A stretch of 64,000 bases of DNA. It comes from Pontitalea aquivivens (GTDB lineage: Bacteria; Pseudomonadota; Alphaproteobacteria; Rhodobacterales; Rhodobacteraceae). The notes below the pieces were generated by a model. The model searched no databases and was not told the DNA's origin. It worked only from the letters and a program-made list of their open reading frames with translations. Every line of letters begins with the position of its first letter. Within the stretch, counting starts at the first letter, position 1. The translations under genes and the position numbers were made by a program. Of the stretch, positions 15,925-24,131 are shown piece after piece. Location: NCBI RefSeq assembly GCF_046507575.1, contig NZ_JBKFEY010000001.1, positions 310,001-374,000 of the forward strand, read 5' to 3'.

Positions 15925-16727
15925 CACGCCCCCCCGATCCGGCCTAGCGCGCCGGTCAGCACCGGGGCAAGCGTTTCCGCCATCGCGTCCTGCGCGGCCC
16001 GGGTGGCGATCAGGTCGTTGCGGATTTCCAGCATGACATTGGCCAGCCCCATCGGCGTGGCCTGCAGCGCAAGGGTATGGGTGACCTCATCCGCGGCGGA
16101 ATAGGGCTCGTTCAACCGTGTATCCAGCGTGGTGCGCGCCGCCGCCTCGGCCAGAACCGCCTGCGCCAGGCGTGCATCCGCGTCATGGATCACGCCGAAT
16201 TCCACCGTACGCGCGATGCCGTTGTATACAGGGGTAAAGCTGTGCACCGTCACCAGCACCGGGCGCTGGCCGCGCGCCAGACGCCGCGCGATTTCGGCGC
16301 GCAGCCGGGCGTGAAAGGGCAGATAGACGGCTTCGGTCCGCGCGACCCGCTGCGCCGCGGTCAGGCCCGCATTGCCCGGGATCATGTGGATTTCCGACCG
16401 TTCGGCCATGGCGCCGGGCGAATGGGGCGGGCGGTTCAGGTCATAGATCAGCCGCGACAGGCTGGCCGCGATCAGCGGCGCATCCAGCCGCCGCGCCAGC
16501 CCCCGCGCCAGCCCCAGCGCGCCGGGGTCCCAGGCGACATGCGCGCGCCGTTGCGCGTCATCCAGCCCCAGATCGCCCCAGGGCGCGGGAAAGGCATTGG
16601 CGGCATGTTCACAGACGATGAGGAACGGTCCCGGCGCATCCGCGCGCTCGACCGTTACCGCATCCGGCAAATCCGCACCTGAAGGCACAGGCCCTGGCGC
16701 GGGCCCGGTGGCTGGCTGATCCGTCAT
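15924..16727 (-). CDS. N-formylglutamate amidohydrolase-family protein
   Basis: A 267-residue member of the N-formylglutamate deformylase family (HutG-like). Signatures are EHAANAFP (40-47), SRLIYDLNRP (91-100), HSFTP (162-166) and GVIHDAD (179-184). Known members cleave N-acyl glutamate to glutamate plus acid, but no histidine-utilisation genes are present here. It is the first gene of the TRAP/ligase/ADH/ALDH operon and overlaps dctQ. A role in hydrolysing a glutamyl conjugate made by the ligase is a reasonable inference. An upstream TTG (16769) was set aside in favour of the ATG after GACAGGGAA. Confidence 0.85.
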   Translation of the reverse strand: MTDQPATGPAPGPVPSGADLPDAVTVERADAPGPFLIVCEHAANAFPAPWGDLGLDDAQRRAHVAWDPGALGLARGLARRLDAPLIAASLSRLIYDLNRPPHSPGAMAERSEIHMIPGNAGLTAAQRVARTEAVYLPFHARLRAEIARRLARGQRPVLVTVHSFTPVYNGIARTVEFGVIHDADARLAQAVLAEAAARTTLDTRLNEPYSAADEVTHTLALQATPMGLANVMLEIRNDLIATRAAQDAMAETLAPVLTGALGRIGGA

Positions 16728-16866
16728 TTCCCTGTCGATTCTGTATGTTCTTTTGATCGAAGGGTCCAATGCGGGCGGCGTTCTGTCAAGATCATTTCAC
16801 AAATCGAAAAACTGTTACAATCTGTTCTTCGGGCCCGAATCACGGCGCCGGGGCGGATGGAAAGCC
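16728..16866. promoter_or_regulatory. divergent control region between amidohydrolase operon and RpiR regulator
   Basis: This spacer is clearly more AT-rich than its surroundings (16785-16830 holds CATTTCACAAATCG and GTTACAATCTG). It must carry the promoters for both the seven-gene operon and the regulator. TACAAT at about 16813 resembles a -10 element. No single palindrome stands out as the RpiR site. Confidence 0.5.
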
Positions 16867-17730
16867 ATGACCAAGACGATCGAGGAACGCCTGCGCGCGG
16901 GTATCGACGGGATGACGCGGGCCGAACGCCAGCTGGCCGGCCATTTGCTGCGCCATTACCCGGTGGCGGCGCTGGGCTCGGTCACGGCGCTGGCGCGGGG
17001 GGCGGCGGTGTCCTCGCCCACGGTGGTGCGGCTGGTGCAGAAGCTGGGGTTCAGGGGCTATCCCGATTTTCAGGCGGGCATCCGCGCCGAGGTCGAAGAG
17101 CGGCTGGTGTCGCCGCTTGTCAAGCATGACCGCTGGGCGGGCGGGGTGCCCGATACGCATATCCTGAACCGCTTTGCCGATGCGGTGCTGGGCAATCTGC
17201 AGGCCACGCTGGCGCAGATCGACCATGCCGAATTCGACGCGGTGGCCGCCCTGATGGCCGATCCTGCGCGTCAGGTCTATGCCACGGGCGGGCGGATCAC
17301 CCATGCGATGGCGGATTATTTCGTCACCCATATGAAGGTGATCCGGCCCGGCGTGTCGCTGATATCGGAAATGTCGAATGCCTGGCCGCCCGCGCTGATC
17401 GAGATGCGCCCGGGCGATGTGCTGCTGGCCTTCGACATCCGGCGGTATGAGAACAACGTGCTGCAACTGGTTGAAATAGCAGCTGAACAGGGGGCCGAGG
17501 TGGTGCTGGTCACCGACCCTTGGGTCAGCCCCGCCGCGGCCCATGCGCGCTATCGCTTTTCGGCGCAGATCGAGGTGCCCTCGGCCTGGGATTCGACCGT
17601 GGCGATCGAGGTGCTGGTGGAAACGCTGCTGGCGGCGGTGCAAAGCCTGACCTGGCAGGAAACGGCGGCGCGGATGAAGCGGCTGGAGGAGCTTTACGCC
17701 CGGGCGCGGTTCTTCCGGCGGATGAAATAG
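16867..17730 (+). CDS. RpiR-family transcriptional regulator
   Basis: A 287-residue regulator with an N-terminal RpiR helix-turn-helix (residues 1-80; TRAERQLAGHLLRHYP, then SSPTVVRLVQKLGFRGYPDFQ) and a C-terminal SIS domain (about 125-260) that usually senses a phosphosugar or related small ligand. It is divergent from the amidohydrolase-TRAP-ligase operon and is its obvious regulator. The downstream flank carries one copy of the dispersed repeat starting right at the stop codon. Confidence 0.88.
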   Translation: MTKTIEERLRAGIDGMTRAERQLAGHLLRHYPVAALGSVTALARGAAVSSPTVVRLVQKLGFRGYPDFQAGIRAEVEERLVSPLVKHDRWAGGVPDTHILNRFADAVLGNLQATLAQIDHAEFDAVAALMADPARQVYATGGRITHAMADYFVTHMKVIRPGVSLISEMSNAWPPALIEMRPGDVLLAFDIRRYENNVLQLVEIAAEQGAEVVLVTDPWVSPAAAHARYRFSAQIEVPSAWDSTVAIEVLVETLLAAVQSLTWQETAARMKRLEELYARARFFRRMK

Positions 17731-17796
17731 GGGGCTGTCTGCCCCCTCGGCGCGTACCGCGCCTCACCCCCGAGGATATTTCGGCAAATCCGAAGG
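17731..17796 (+). repeat. dispersed two-part element, copy 1
   Basis: The hairpin GGGGCTGTCTGCCCC begins at the stop of the RpiR gene. A CG-rich palindromic spacer follows (GGCGCG/CGCGCC), then the core CCCCGAGGATATTTCGGC ending AAATCCGAAG. The core overlaps the last codons of the convergent hydrolase gene. Confidence 0.75.
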
Positions 17797-18723
17797 GGGG
17801 CGGGCGGCGTCGAACAGGGCGGCGCAGGCGTCGTGAAAGCGCGCGCGGATCGCGGCGCCTTCCATCATCGGTTCGTGCCGGGCATCGGGCAGCAGGTCCA
17901 GCCGGGCGCCGGGCCAGCGGGCCATGCGCGCGTGGATCGCGGCGGGTTGCACGACGGTTTCGCGCGTACCAAGCGCGCAAAGCGCGGGCAGGGCGGGGGA
18001 GGCGAGGGGCGCCAGCGCCGCGCATTCGGCCAGCGCGGTGGCCAGCCAGCCGCAGGTGGGGCCGGCCAGGGCCAGACCGGGTACGGCGGCAAGCTGGTCG
18101 ATCAGGAAGGCCCAGCCGGCGGGGTCGCCGGTCAGCTGGTTGGCGGCGAAGCTTTCGGCGAAGACATAGGTGGTGGCCCGGGTCGAGGGCACATAGGCCC
18201 GGGCCGGCAGGATCTGCGCAAGGCGCCGCGCAATCGGGCGCAGGGGCGCGGGCAGATTGATGTTCCACATCGGTGCCGAAAAGGCCGCGGCGGCATAGGG
18301 ATGGGGTGACATCAGCCGGCGCAGGCCGATGGTGCCGCCCATCGAATGGGCCAGCAGGAACCAGGGGCGCGGCAGGTCCAGCGCCGCTGCGGCCTGTTCC
18401 ACGGCGGCCAGATCAAGCTGATAATCGCTGAACCGGCCGACATGGCCTTTCAGCGGATCATCCAGCAGCCGGTCGGCTAGGCCCTGCCCGCGCCAGTCGA
18501 TCGCCAGCAACCCATAGCCGCGCGCGGCGAAGGCGGCGGCGGTGGGGCCGTATTTTTCCACATATTCGGTGCGCCCGGGCAACAGGAAAACCGTACCGCG
18601 CGGCGCCGCAGGGCCGGGCCAATGTCCGATGCGCAGGCGCAGGCCATCCGCGGCCTTCAGCCAGAAGGCCCGCCCCCCCCGGGGGGCGCGGGCAATCGCG
18701 TCGTGAAGCGGCGCGTCCTGCAT
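17764..18723 (-). CDS. alpha/beta hydrolase, lysophospholipase/monoacylglycerol lipase type
   Basis: A 319-residue serine hydrolase. FLLPGRTEYVEKYG (46-59) is the oxyanion region, and the nucleophile is S127 in AHSMGG. It resembles PldB-type lysophospholipases acting on lipid esters. It overlaps the SCP2 gene upstream by one base (TGATG), suggesting a lipid-related pair. The last 11 residues (PPSDLPKYPRG) are encoded by the dispersed repeat, so the natural C terminus has probably been replaced or extended by repeat insertion. Confidence 0.85.
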   Translation of the reverse strand: MQDAPLHDAIARAPRGGRAFWLKAADGLRLRIGHWPGPAAPRGTVFLLPGRTEYVEKYGPTAAAFAARGYGLLAIDWRGQGLADRLLDDPLKGHVGRFSDYQLDLAAVEQAAAALDLPRPWFLLAHSMGGTIGLRRLMSPHPYAAAAFSAPMWNINLPAPLRPIARRLAQILPARAYVPSTRATTYVFAESFAANQLTGDPAGWAFLIDQLAAVPGLALAGPTCGWLATALAECAALAPLASPALPALCALGTRETVVQPAAIHARMARWPGARLDLLPDARHEPMMEGAAIRARFHDACAALFDAARPPSDLPKYPRG

Positions 18724-19010
18724 CAGGACAGGGCAGAGCCCAGCTGCATCGCCAGCCCCATCGCGCCGTCGATCTTCAGCTTGCCGGTCATGAAGGCCAT
18801 GGTCGGGTTCACATCGCCTTCCAGAATGCCGCGGAAGGTTTCGGCCGAGGCGATCAGTGTCACGTCGGCCTCTTCATCGCCGATGCGCACGCCGTCGGCA
18901 TCGGCGATGATCGCGCCTTCCCCGGTGATGACGAATTTCGCCGTGGACGAAAATCCGTCGGGCAGTTTGGCCTGCAGCGCGGTCAGGGCCTTGTTCAGCA
19001 CATCGCTCAT
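18723..19010 (-). CDS. SCP2 sterol-binding domain protein
   Basis: A 95-residue single-domain SCP2 (sterol carrier protein 2) protein. The fold is visible in FVITGEGAIIADADGVRIGDEEADVTL and the closing MAFMTGKLKIDGAMGLAMQLGSALS, each split by the hydrophobic pocket. The start at 19010 follows GGAGGATATC, an excellent ribosome site. Such proteins bind fatty acyl or sterol-like lipids. It is co-transcribed with the lysophospholipase-like hydrolase. Confidence 0.9.
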   Translation of the reverse strand: MSDVLNKALTALQAKLPDGFSSTAKFVITGEGAIIADADGVRIGDEEADVTLIASAETFRGILEGDVNPTMAFMTGKLKIDGAMGLAMQLGSALS

Positions 19011-19073
19011 GATATCCTCCGATTGTGATCGCCGGGCTATCGCATCTGGCCGGCTTCTGATTACATCTGCGTT

Positions 19074-19634
19074 ATGCGTGAGCGTTCCGTCATTTCCAAA
19101 TGTATCGTCACGGCACTTTGCGCCGTTTTGATGACATCCGCGCCCATCCTGGCCGAAACCGAGGGGCTGGAGCCGTATTTCGAAGAGTTGGCGGATCCGG
19201 GATCGGGGGCCTGGGCGCGGGCCGAGGCCGATATCCGGCGGGCCTGGTCGCGGTCGGGGTCGGCGGGGATGGATCTGTTGCTGAAGCGCGGCGAAGAGGC
19301 GATGGATGCGGGTGACACCGCCGCCGCGATCGAACATCTGACCGCGCTGACCGATCATGCGCCCGATTTCGCCGAAGGCTGGAATGCGCGCGCCACGGCC
19401 TATTTCCTGGCGGGGCTTTACGGCCCGGCCCTGTCCGATATTGCCCGCGCGCTGGAGCTTGAGCCGCGACACTGGGGCGCGCTGGCGGGGCTGGGGGCGA
19501 TTCTGGATGAGATGGGCGATGCGCAGGGCGCGCTGCGGGCGTTCCGGGCCTCTTACGCCTTGCACCCGCATCAGCAGGATGTGAAAGACGCGATCGACAG
19601 GCTGGAACGCCAGCTGGCGGGCGTGGCGCTCTGA
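19074..19634 (+). CDS. periplasmic TPR-repeat protein
   Basis: A 186-residue protein with a signal peptide (CIVTALCAVLMTSAPILAET). It carries about three TPR units, roughly residues 69-170: MDAGDTAAAIEHLTALTDHAPDF, FAEGWNARATAYFLAGLYGPALSDI and a final unit around GDAQGALRAFRASYALHP. The function is likely to be protein-protein scaffolding in the periplasm. It is 7 bp upstream of the Suv3-like helicase and probably shares its transcript. Confidence 0.85.
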   Translation: MRERSVISKCIVTALCAVLMTSAPILAETEGLEPYFEELADPGSGAWARAEADIRRAWSRSGSAGMDLLLKRGEEAMDAGDTAAAIEHLTALTDHAPDFAEGWNARATAYFLAGLYGPALSDIARALELEPRHWGALAGLGAILDEMGDAQGALRAFRASYALHPHQQDVKDAIDRLERQLAGVAL

Positions 19635-19641
19635 AGCGGGG

Positions 19642-22470
19642 ATGACGATGGCGGATGGGCGGATCACGGCGGTCCTTGGGCCGACGAACACGGGCAAGAC
19701 GCATTACGCGATCGAACGGATGCTGGCGCATCGCACCGGCATCATCGGCCTGCCGCTGCGATTGCTGGCGCGCGAGGTCTATGACCGGATCGTCAAGGCG
19801 CGGGGGCCATCGGTCGTGGCGCTGGTCACCGGCGAGGAACGCATCGTGCCCGAGCGCACCCAGTATTGGGTCTGCACCACCGAGGCGATGCCCGACGGCA
19901 TGGGCACCGATTTCCTGGCGATCGATGAAATCCAGCTGTGTGCCGATCCCGAACGCGGGCATATCTTCACCGACCGGCTGCTGCATGCGCGCGGCCTGCA
20001 CGAGACGCTGTTCCTTGGCGCGGAGACGATGAAGGGGGCGATTGCGGCGCTGGTGCCGCGGGTTCAGTTCACACGGCGGGAACGGTTTTCGGAATTGCGC
20101 TGGGCAGGTTCGAAAAAGACAAGCCGGATGCCCCCGCGCAGCGCGATCGTGGGTTTTTCGGTCGATAATGTCTATGCGATTGCCGAGCTGATCCGCCGGC
20201 AAAAGGGCGGTGCCGCGGTGGTGATGGGCGCGCTGTCGCCGCGCACGCGCAATGCGCAGGTGGCGATGTATCAAAATGGCGATGTGGACTATCTGGTCGC
20301 CACCGACGCCATCGGCATGGGGCTGAACCTGGATATCGACCATGTCGCCTTTTCCGCCACCGCCAAGTTCGACGGCCGCCGGATGCGCGCGCTGTTCCCG
20401 CATGAACTGGGCCAGATTGCGGGGCGGGCGGGGCGGCATACCGCCGACGGCACCTTTGGCGTGACGGGCGAAGCAGGCCCCCTGCCGCCCGAGGTGATCG
20501 AGGCGGTCGAAGAGCACCGCTTTGCCCCGATCCAGCGTCTGCAATGGCGCAATCCGCGGCTGGAATTCGGAACCCTGCCGCGGCTGATCCAGAGCCTCGA
20601 GGAAAGCCCCAGGGACCAGTGGCTGACCCGCGGGCGCGAGGCTGATGACCTGCGCGCGCTGAAGATGCTGGCCGACACCCCCGAGATCATCGACCGGGTC
20701 GTGCATCCGTCCGATGTGCGGCTGTTGTGGGATGTCTGCCGGATCCCCGATTTCCGCTCGATCTCGGCCAGTGAACACGCCACGCTTCTGGCGCGGATCT
20801 TCGGCTTTCTGCAGACCGGCAAGGGCGTGCCCACAGACTGGCTGGCCAAGCAGATCGACCGCATCGACCGCACCGATGGCGATATCGATGCGCTGTCCAA
20901 GCGGCTGGCCTTCATCCGCACCTGGACCTATGTCGCGCAGCGCAAAGGCTGGGTCGATGATGAAAGCCATTGGCGCGGGGAAACGCGCGCTGTAGAAGAT
21001 CGGCTGTCGGATGCGTTGCATGGCGCGCTGACCCAACGATTTGTGGATCGGCGCACTTCGGTGTTGCTGCGCCGGCTCAAGCAGAAGGAGACCCTCGTGG
21101 CCGAGGTGAACGACAAGGGCGAAGTGATGGTCGAGGGCGAATTCGCCGGGCGGCTTGAGGGGTTCCGCTTCCGGCAGGACACGACGTCTTCGCCCGACGA
21201 GGCGAAGATGCTGGCCCGCGCCGCCTATGAGGCGCTGCGACCGGAATTCCATCTGCGGGCGGACCGGTTCTACAATGCCCCCGATACGGAAATGGATTTC
21301 ACCGAACAGGGGGGCCTGATGTGGGGCGCCTCGGCGGTGGGCAAGCTGGTGAAGGGCGCGGACCCGCTGAAACCCGTGGTCGAGGCCTTTGTCGACGAAG
21401 AGGCGGGGGCGGATGTGGCCGAAAAGGTCAAGCGCCGGCTGCAGCATTTCATCGACCGCAAGATTGCCACCCTGTTCGAGCCGCTTCTGGCCATGAGCCG
21501 GGATGAGGCGCTGACGGGGCTGGCGCGCGGCTTTGCCTTCCGTCTGGTCGAGGGCCTGGGCATACTGCCGCGCGAAGGCGTGGCCGCCGAGGTCAAGGAT
21601 CTGGATCAGGAAGCGCGCGGCGCGCTGCGCAAGCACGGTGTGCGCTTTGGTCAATACACGATCTTCCAGCAGGCCCTGCTGAAGCCCGCGCCGACGCGGC
21701 TGCGGCTGGTGCTGGCCTCGCTTTGGGACGGGCTGGCCGAATTCCCCGAAAGCCCGCCGCCCGGTCTGGTGACGATTCCCTACCTGACCGAGGTGCCGGT
21801 GGCGCATTACACCCAGTCGGGCTATCGCCCGGCGGGCGCGCGCGCGATCCGCATCGACATGCTGGAACGCCTGGCCGATTTGCTGCGCGGGCAGGACAGC
21901 CGCGCAGGCTTTGAGGCGACGCCGGATATGCTGTCGATCACCGGGATGACGCTGGAACAATTCGCCGATCTGATGGGCGGGCTGGGCTACAAGGCCGAGC
22001 GGGGTGAGCGTGCCAAGGTCAAGCCCGCGCCCGAACCGCAGGCGCCGGTCGAGGGTGCGGAAAACCCGATCCCCGAAGAAGCCTCGCCCCTGGCCGAGGC
22101 CGAGGCGCAGGCCGAAGCGGCGGCGCCGGAAACCGAAGTGTTCTTTACCTTCACCTGGGCCCCGCGCCCGCGTGGCCAGCGCCCGGAACGGGGCGGGGAT
22201 CGCGGCGAACGCGCGGATCGCCCCGAACGCGGCCCCCGCCGCGAGGGCGAGGGCAAGCGCAGCGACGGCGCCAAGCCCGAGGGTCGGCGCGACGGCAAGC
22301 CCGGCGGCAAGCCGCAGGGTGGCAAGGGCAAGCCCGAACACAAGGGCGCCAAGGGCCCCCGGCGCGAGGACCAGCCCCGCAACTTCGAGGCGCGCCCCCC
22401 GCGCAAGGAACGCCCGATCGATCCCGACAGCCCCTTTGCGGTGCTGGCCGCGCTGAAGGGCAAGTCCTGA
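19642..22470 (+). CDS. Suv3-like DExH RNA helicase with basic RG/KG-rich tail
   Basis: A 942-residue helicase close in motif style to mitochondrial Suv3. Walker A is GPTNTGKT (13-20), motif II DEIQ (95-98) with ERGHIFTDRLL after it, and motifs V-VI are ATDAIGMGLNLDIDHVAFS and ELGQIAGRAGRH. The middle holds the helicase C-terminal and an all-helical domain. Residues from about 760 form an Ala/Glu linker and then a long Arg/Gly/Lys-rich disordered tail to the end, suitable for RNA binding. It probably unwinds RNA for degradation. The S4 gene follows 3 bp later. Confidence 0.9.
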   Translation: MTMADGRITAVLGPTNTGKTHYAIERMLAHRTGIIGLPLRLLAREVYDRIVKARGPSVVALVTGEERIVPERTQYWVCTTEAMPDGMGTDFLAIDEIQLCADPERGHIFTDRLLHARGLHETLFLGAETMKGAIAALVPRVQFTRRERFSELRWAGSKKTSRMPPRSAIVGFSVDNVYAIAELIRRQKGGAAVVMGALSPRTRNAQVAMYQNGDVDYLVATDAIGMGLNLDIDHVAFSATAKFDGRRMRALFPHELGQIAGRAGRHTADGTFGVTGEAGPLPPEVIEAVEEHRFAPIQRLQWRNPRLEFGTLPRLIQSLEESPRDQWLTRGREADDLRALKMLADTPEIIDRVVHPSDVRLLWDVCRIPDFRSISASEHATLLARIFGFLQTGKGVPTDWLAKQIDRIDRTDGDIDALSKRLAFIRTWTYVAQRKGWVDDESHWRGETRAVEDRLSDALHGALTQRFVDRRTSVLLRRLKQKETLVAEVNDKGEVMVEGEFAGRLEGFRFRQDTTSSPDEAKMLARAAYEALRPEFHLRADRFYNAPDTEMDFTEQGGLMWGASAVGKLVKGADPLKPVVEAFVDEEAGADVAEKVKRRLQHFIDRKIATLFEPLLAMSRDEALTGLARGFAFRLVEGLGILPREGVAAEVKDLDQEARGALRKHGVRFGQYTIFQQALLKPAPTRLRLVLASLWDGLAEFPESPPPGLVTIPYLTEVPVAHYTQSGYRPAGARAIRIDMLERLADLLRGQDSRAGFEATPDMLSITGMTLEQFADLMGGLGYKAERGERAKVKPAPEPQAPVEGAENPIPEEASPLAEAEAQAEAAAPETEVFFTFTWAPRPRGQRPERGGDRGERADRPERGPRREGEGKRSDGAKPEGRRDGKPGGKPQGGKGKPEHKGAKGPRREDQPRNFEARPPRKERPIDPDSPFAVLAALKGKS

Positions 22471-22473
22471 ACG

Positions 22474-22806
22474 ATGGCGGAAGGGTCCGACCGGATCCGG
22501 ATCGACAAATGGCTGTGGCAGGCGCGGTTCTGCAAGACCCGCGCCCTTGCCGCCGAACTGGTCGCGGCGGGCCGGGTGCGGGTGAACGGCCAGCGCATCG
22601 ACAAGCCGGGCCGCAGCGTCCGGCCGGGTGATGTGGTGACGCTGGTCCGGGCGGGGCAGGGGCGCGCGCTGCGCATCCTGGCCTGCGGCACAAGGCGTGG
22701 CCCGGCGGCCGAGGCCGCCACCCTTTATCAGGACACCGCGCCCGATCCGGCCCCGTGCGAAACCCCCGTTCCGCCCCGGGCCGTCCAGCCGGAACAGCCG
22801 TCCTGA
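22474..22806 (+). CDS. S4-domain RNA-binding protein (HslR family)
   Basis: A 110-residue protein with an S4 domain at 7-60 (RIDKWLWQARFCKTRALAAELVAAGRVRVNGQRIDKPGR). HslR-type proteins bind stalled 50S-nascent chain complexes after stress. A Pro-rich C-terminal tail follows. It is 3 bp downstream of the helicase gene and clearly in the same operon, so the pair may act together on RNA or ribosomes. Confidence 0.9.
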   Translation: MAEGSDRIRIDKWLWQARFCKTRALAAELVAAGRVRVNGQRIDKPGRSVRPGDVVTLVRAGQGRALRILACGTRRGPAAEAATLYQDTAPDPAPCETPVPPRAVQPEQPS

Positions 22807-22838
22807 GCTGCGGCCAGATCGCCGCAGCCCGGCCTTTT
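22807..22838 (+). terminator. terminator after the helicase-S4 operon
   Basis: GCTGCGGC (22807-22814) pairs with GCCGCAGC (22821-22828) directly after the S4 stop, followed by a second small CGGCC-TTTT-GGCCG hairpin. Both stems could end transcription before fdxA. Confidence 0.6.
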
Positions 22839-22912
22839 GGCCGATGCGCGGCTTGAATGATCGCGCGGGCAAGGCTAGGTAACGGTCAAACGATCAGCCT
22901 TCGGGGTTCTTC

Positions 22913-23251
22913 ATGACCTATGTCGTCACCGACAACTGCATCAACTGCAAATACACCGATTGTGTCGAAGTCTGTCCGGTGGACTGTTTCTACGAGGGTG
23001 AGAATACGCTGGTGATCCACCCCGACGAATGTATCGATTGCGGCGTCTGCGAACCCGAATGCCCCGCCGATGCGATCCGCCCCGATACCGAGCCGGGGAT
23101 GGAACCCTGGGTCGAATTCAACCGGAAATATTCCGAACTGTGGCCGGTCATCACGCAGAAGAAAGACCCGATGCCCGAGGCCGAGAAATTCGACGGCGAA
23201 ACCGGCAAGCTGGAGAAATATTTCAGCGAAAAACCCGGCGCGGGGGACTGA
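22913..23251 (+). CDS. fdxA: 7Fe ferredoxin FdxA
   Basis: A 112-residue ferredoxin. Cysteines C9, C17 and C50 are positioned for a [3Fe-4S] cluster, and C21, C40, C43 and C46 for a [4Fe-4S] cluster, matching Azotobacter FdI spacing. The C-terminal extension beyond 60 is typical of this class. It acts as a low-potential electron carrier in the cytoplasm. It sits between the S4 gene and carD, a neighbourhood shared by many alphaproteobacteria. Confidence 0.95.
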   Translation: MTYVVTDNCINCKYTDCVEVCPVDCFYEGENTLVIHPDECIDCGVCEPECPADAIRPDTEPGMEPWVEFNRKYSELWPVITQKKDPMPEAEKFDGETGKLEKYFSEKPGAGD

Positions 23252-23560
23252 TTCCCCTGATTCGGCAGTATTTCTGCCGTATTTGCATCGAAAACGGCAT
23301 CGGAAATGGTGCCAAGCCTCTGATTTCAAAGGGTATTGGCTTTGCGTCATGGCGCCGCGCTTTGAAATGCCGCTTTTTCGTGCTACATATGTATGACAAA
23401 GGTCCCAGACCCCCGCGCCGCCGCAGGCCATTCACCTGTGGGGGCTTTTTCAACGACGATTTGCACCCGTGCGGAAACCAAGGCTTCCGTGCGGTGTGGA
23501 TTGTCCGCTGAAACCGGGCAAGGGGCCTTGCCTGCGGTGCCCGCTGCTCAAGGAAGCGAA
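23252..23560 (+). promoter_or_regulatory. 309-bp spacer with the carD promoter and a structured leader
   Basis: No protein gene is supported here. A promoter-like pair TTGAAA (23362-23367) and TACATA (23384-23389), 16 bp apart, would give a carD leader of about 165 nt. Inside it are a stem CCGCAGG/CCTGTGG (23421-23441) followed by TTTTT (23446-23450), a repeated CCGTGCGG (23467 and 23487) around a small CGGAA/TTCCG hairpin, and GGCAAG/CTTGCC (23517-23532) next to the ribosome site. The first stem could also be the fdxA terminator. Confidence 0.5.
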
Positions 23561-24070
23561 ATGACCAAGACCAAGAAGACCGAATTCCACCCCAACGATT
23601 TCGTCGTTTATCCCGCGCATGGCGTGGGCAAGATCATCTCGATCGAGGAACAGGAAATCGCCGGGATGCGGCTGGAGATGTTCGTGATCTCCTTCGAGAA
23701 GGACAAGATGACCTTGCGCGTCCCGACCAACAAGGCCACCGATGTGGGCATGCGTTCGCTTTCGACGCCCGAGGTCGTGTCGAAGGCGCTTGAAACGCTG
23801 AAGGGCAAGGCCAAGGTCAAGCGCGCCATGTGGTCGCGCCGCGCCCAGGAATATGAACAGAAGATCAACTCGGGCGACCTGCTGTCGATCGCCGAGGTGG
23901 TGCGCGACCTGCACCGCAATGACGACCAGCGCGAACAGTCCTATTCCGAACGCCAGCTGTATGAAGCGGCGCTGGAACGGCTGACGCGTGAGGTTGCCGC
24001 CGTTTCCGGCACGGATGAGGCCGGGGCCGCGAAAACCGTCGATGATGTGCTTTTGGGCCGCGCCGCCTGA
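23561..24070 (+). CDS. carD: CarD-family RNA polymerase-binding regulator
   Basis: A 169-residue CarD protein. The N-terminal RNA-polymerase-interacting Tudor-like domain (FHPNDFVVYPAHGVGKIISIEE, split at 9-30) is followed by a helical DNA-binding part with the conserved WSRRAQEYEQKINSGD segment. It stabilises open promoter complexes, including at rRNA promoters. The ATG at 23561 follows AAGGAAGCGAA; an in-frame extension upstream has no family similarity. A terminator hairpin follows at 24098. Confidence 0.95.
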   Translation: MTKTKKTEFHPNDFVVYPAHGVGKIISIEEQEIAGMRLEMFVISFEKDKMTLRVPTNKATDVGMRSLSTPEVVSKALETLKGKAKVKRAMWSRRAQEYEQKINSGDLLSIAEVVRDLHRNDDQREQSYSERQLYEAALERLTREVAAVSGTDEAGAAKTVDDVLLGRAA

Positions 24071-24097
24071 CAGGGGCGCGCCGCGCTGGCAAAGACG

Positions 24098-24128
24098 AAC
24101 CGCGCAGGCCCCGGCCCGCGCGGTTTTT
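24098..24128. terminator. terminator between carD and the Kef antiporter gene
   Basis: AACCGCGC (24098-24105) pairs with GCGCGGTT (24118-24125) and is followed by TTTTCG. Four bases separate it from the convergent antiporter stop, so it mainly serves carD. Confidence 0.85.
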
Positions 24129-24131
24129 CGT

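Noticed and set aside
19108..22872. A 1254-codon open frame antisense to the Suv3-like helicase and S4 genes
   Set aside because: It mirrors GC-rich codons of the real genes, has no ribosome site or domain, and its residues are dominated by Gly/Arg/Ala as expected for a shadow frame.
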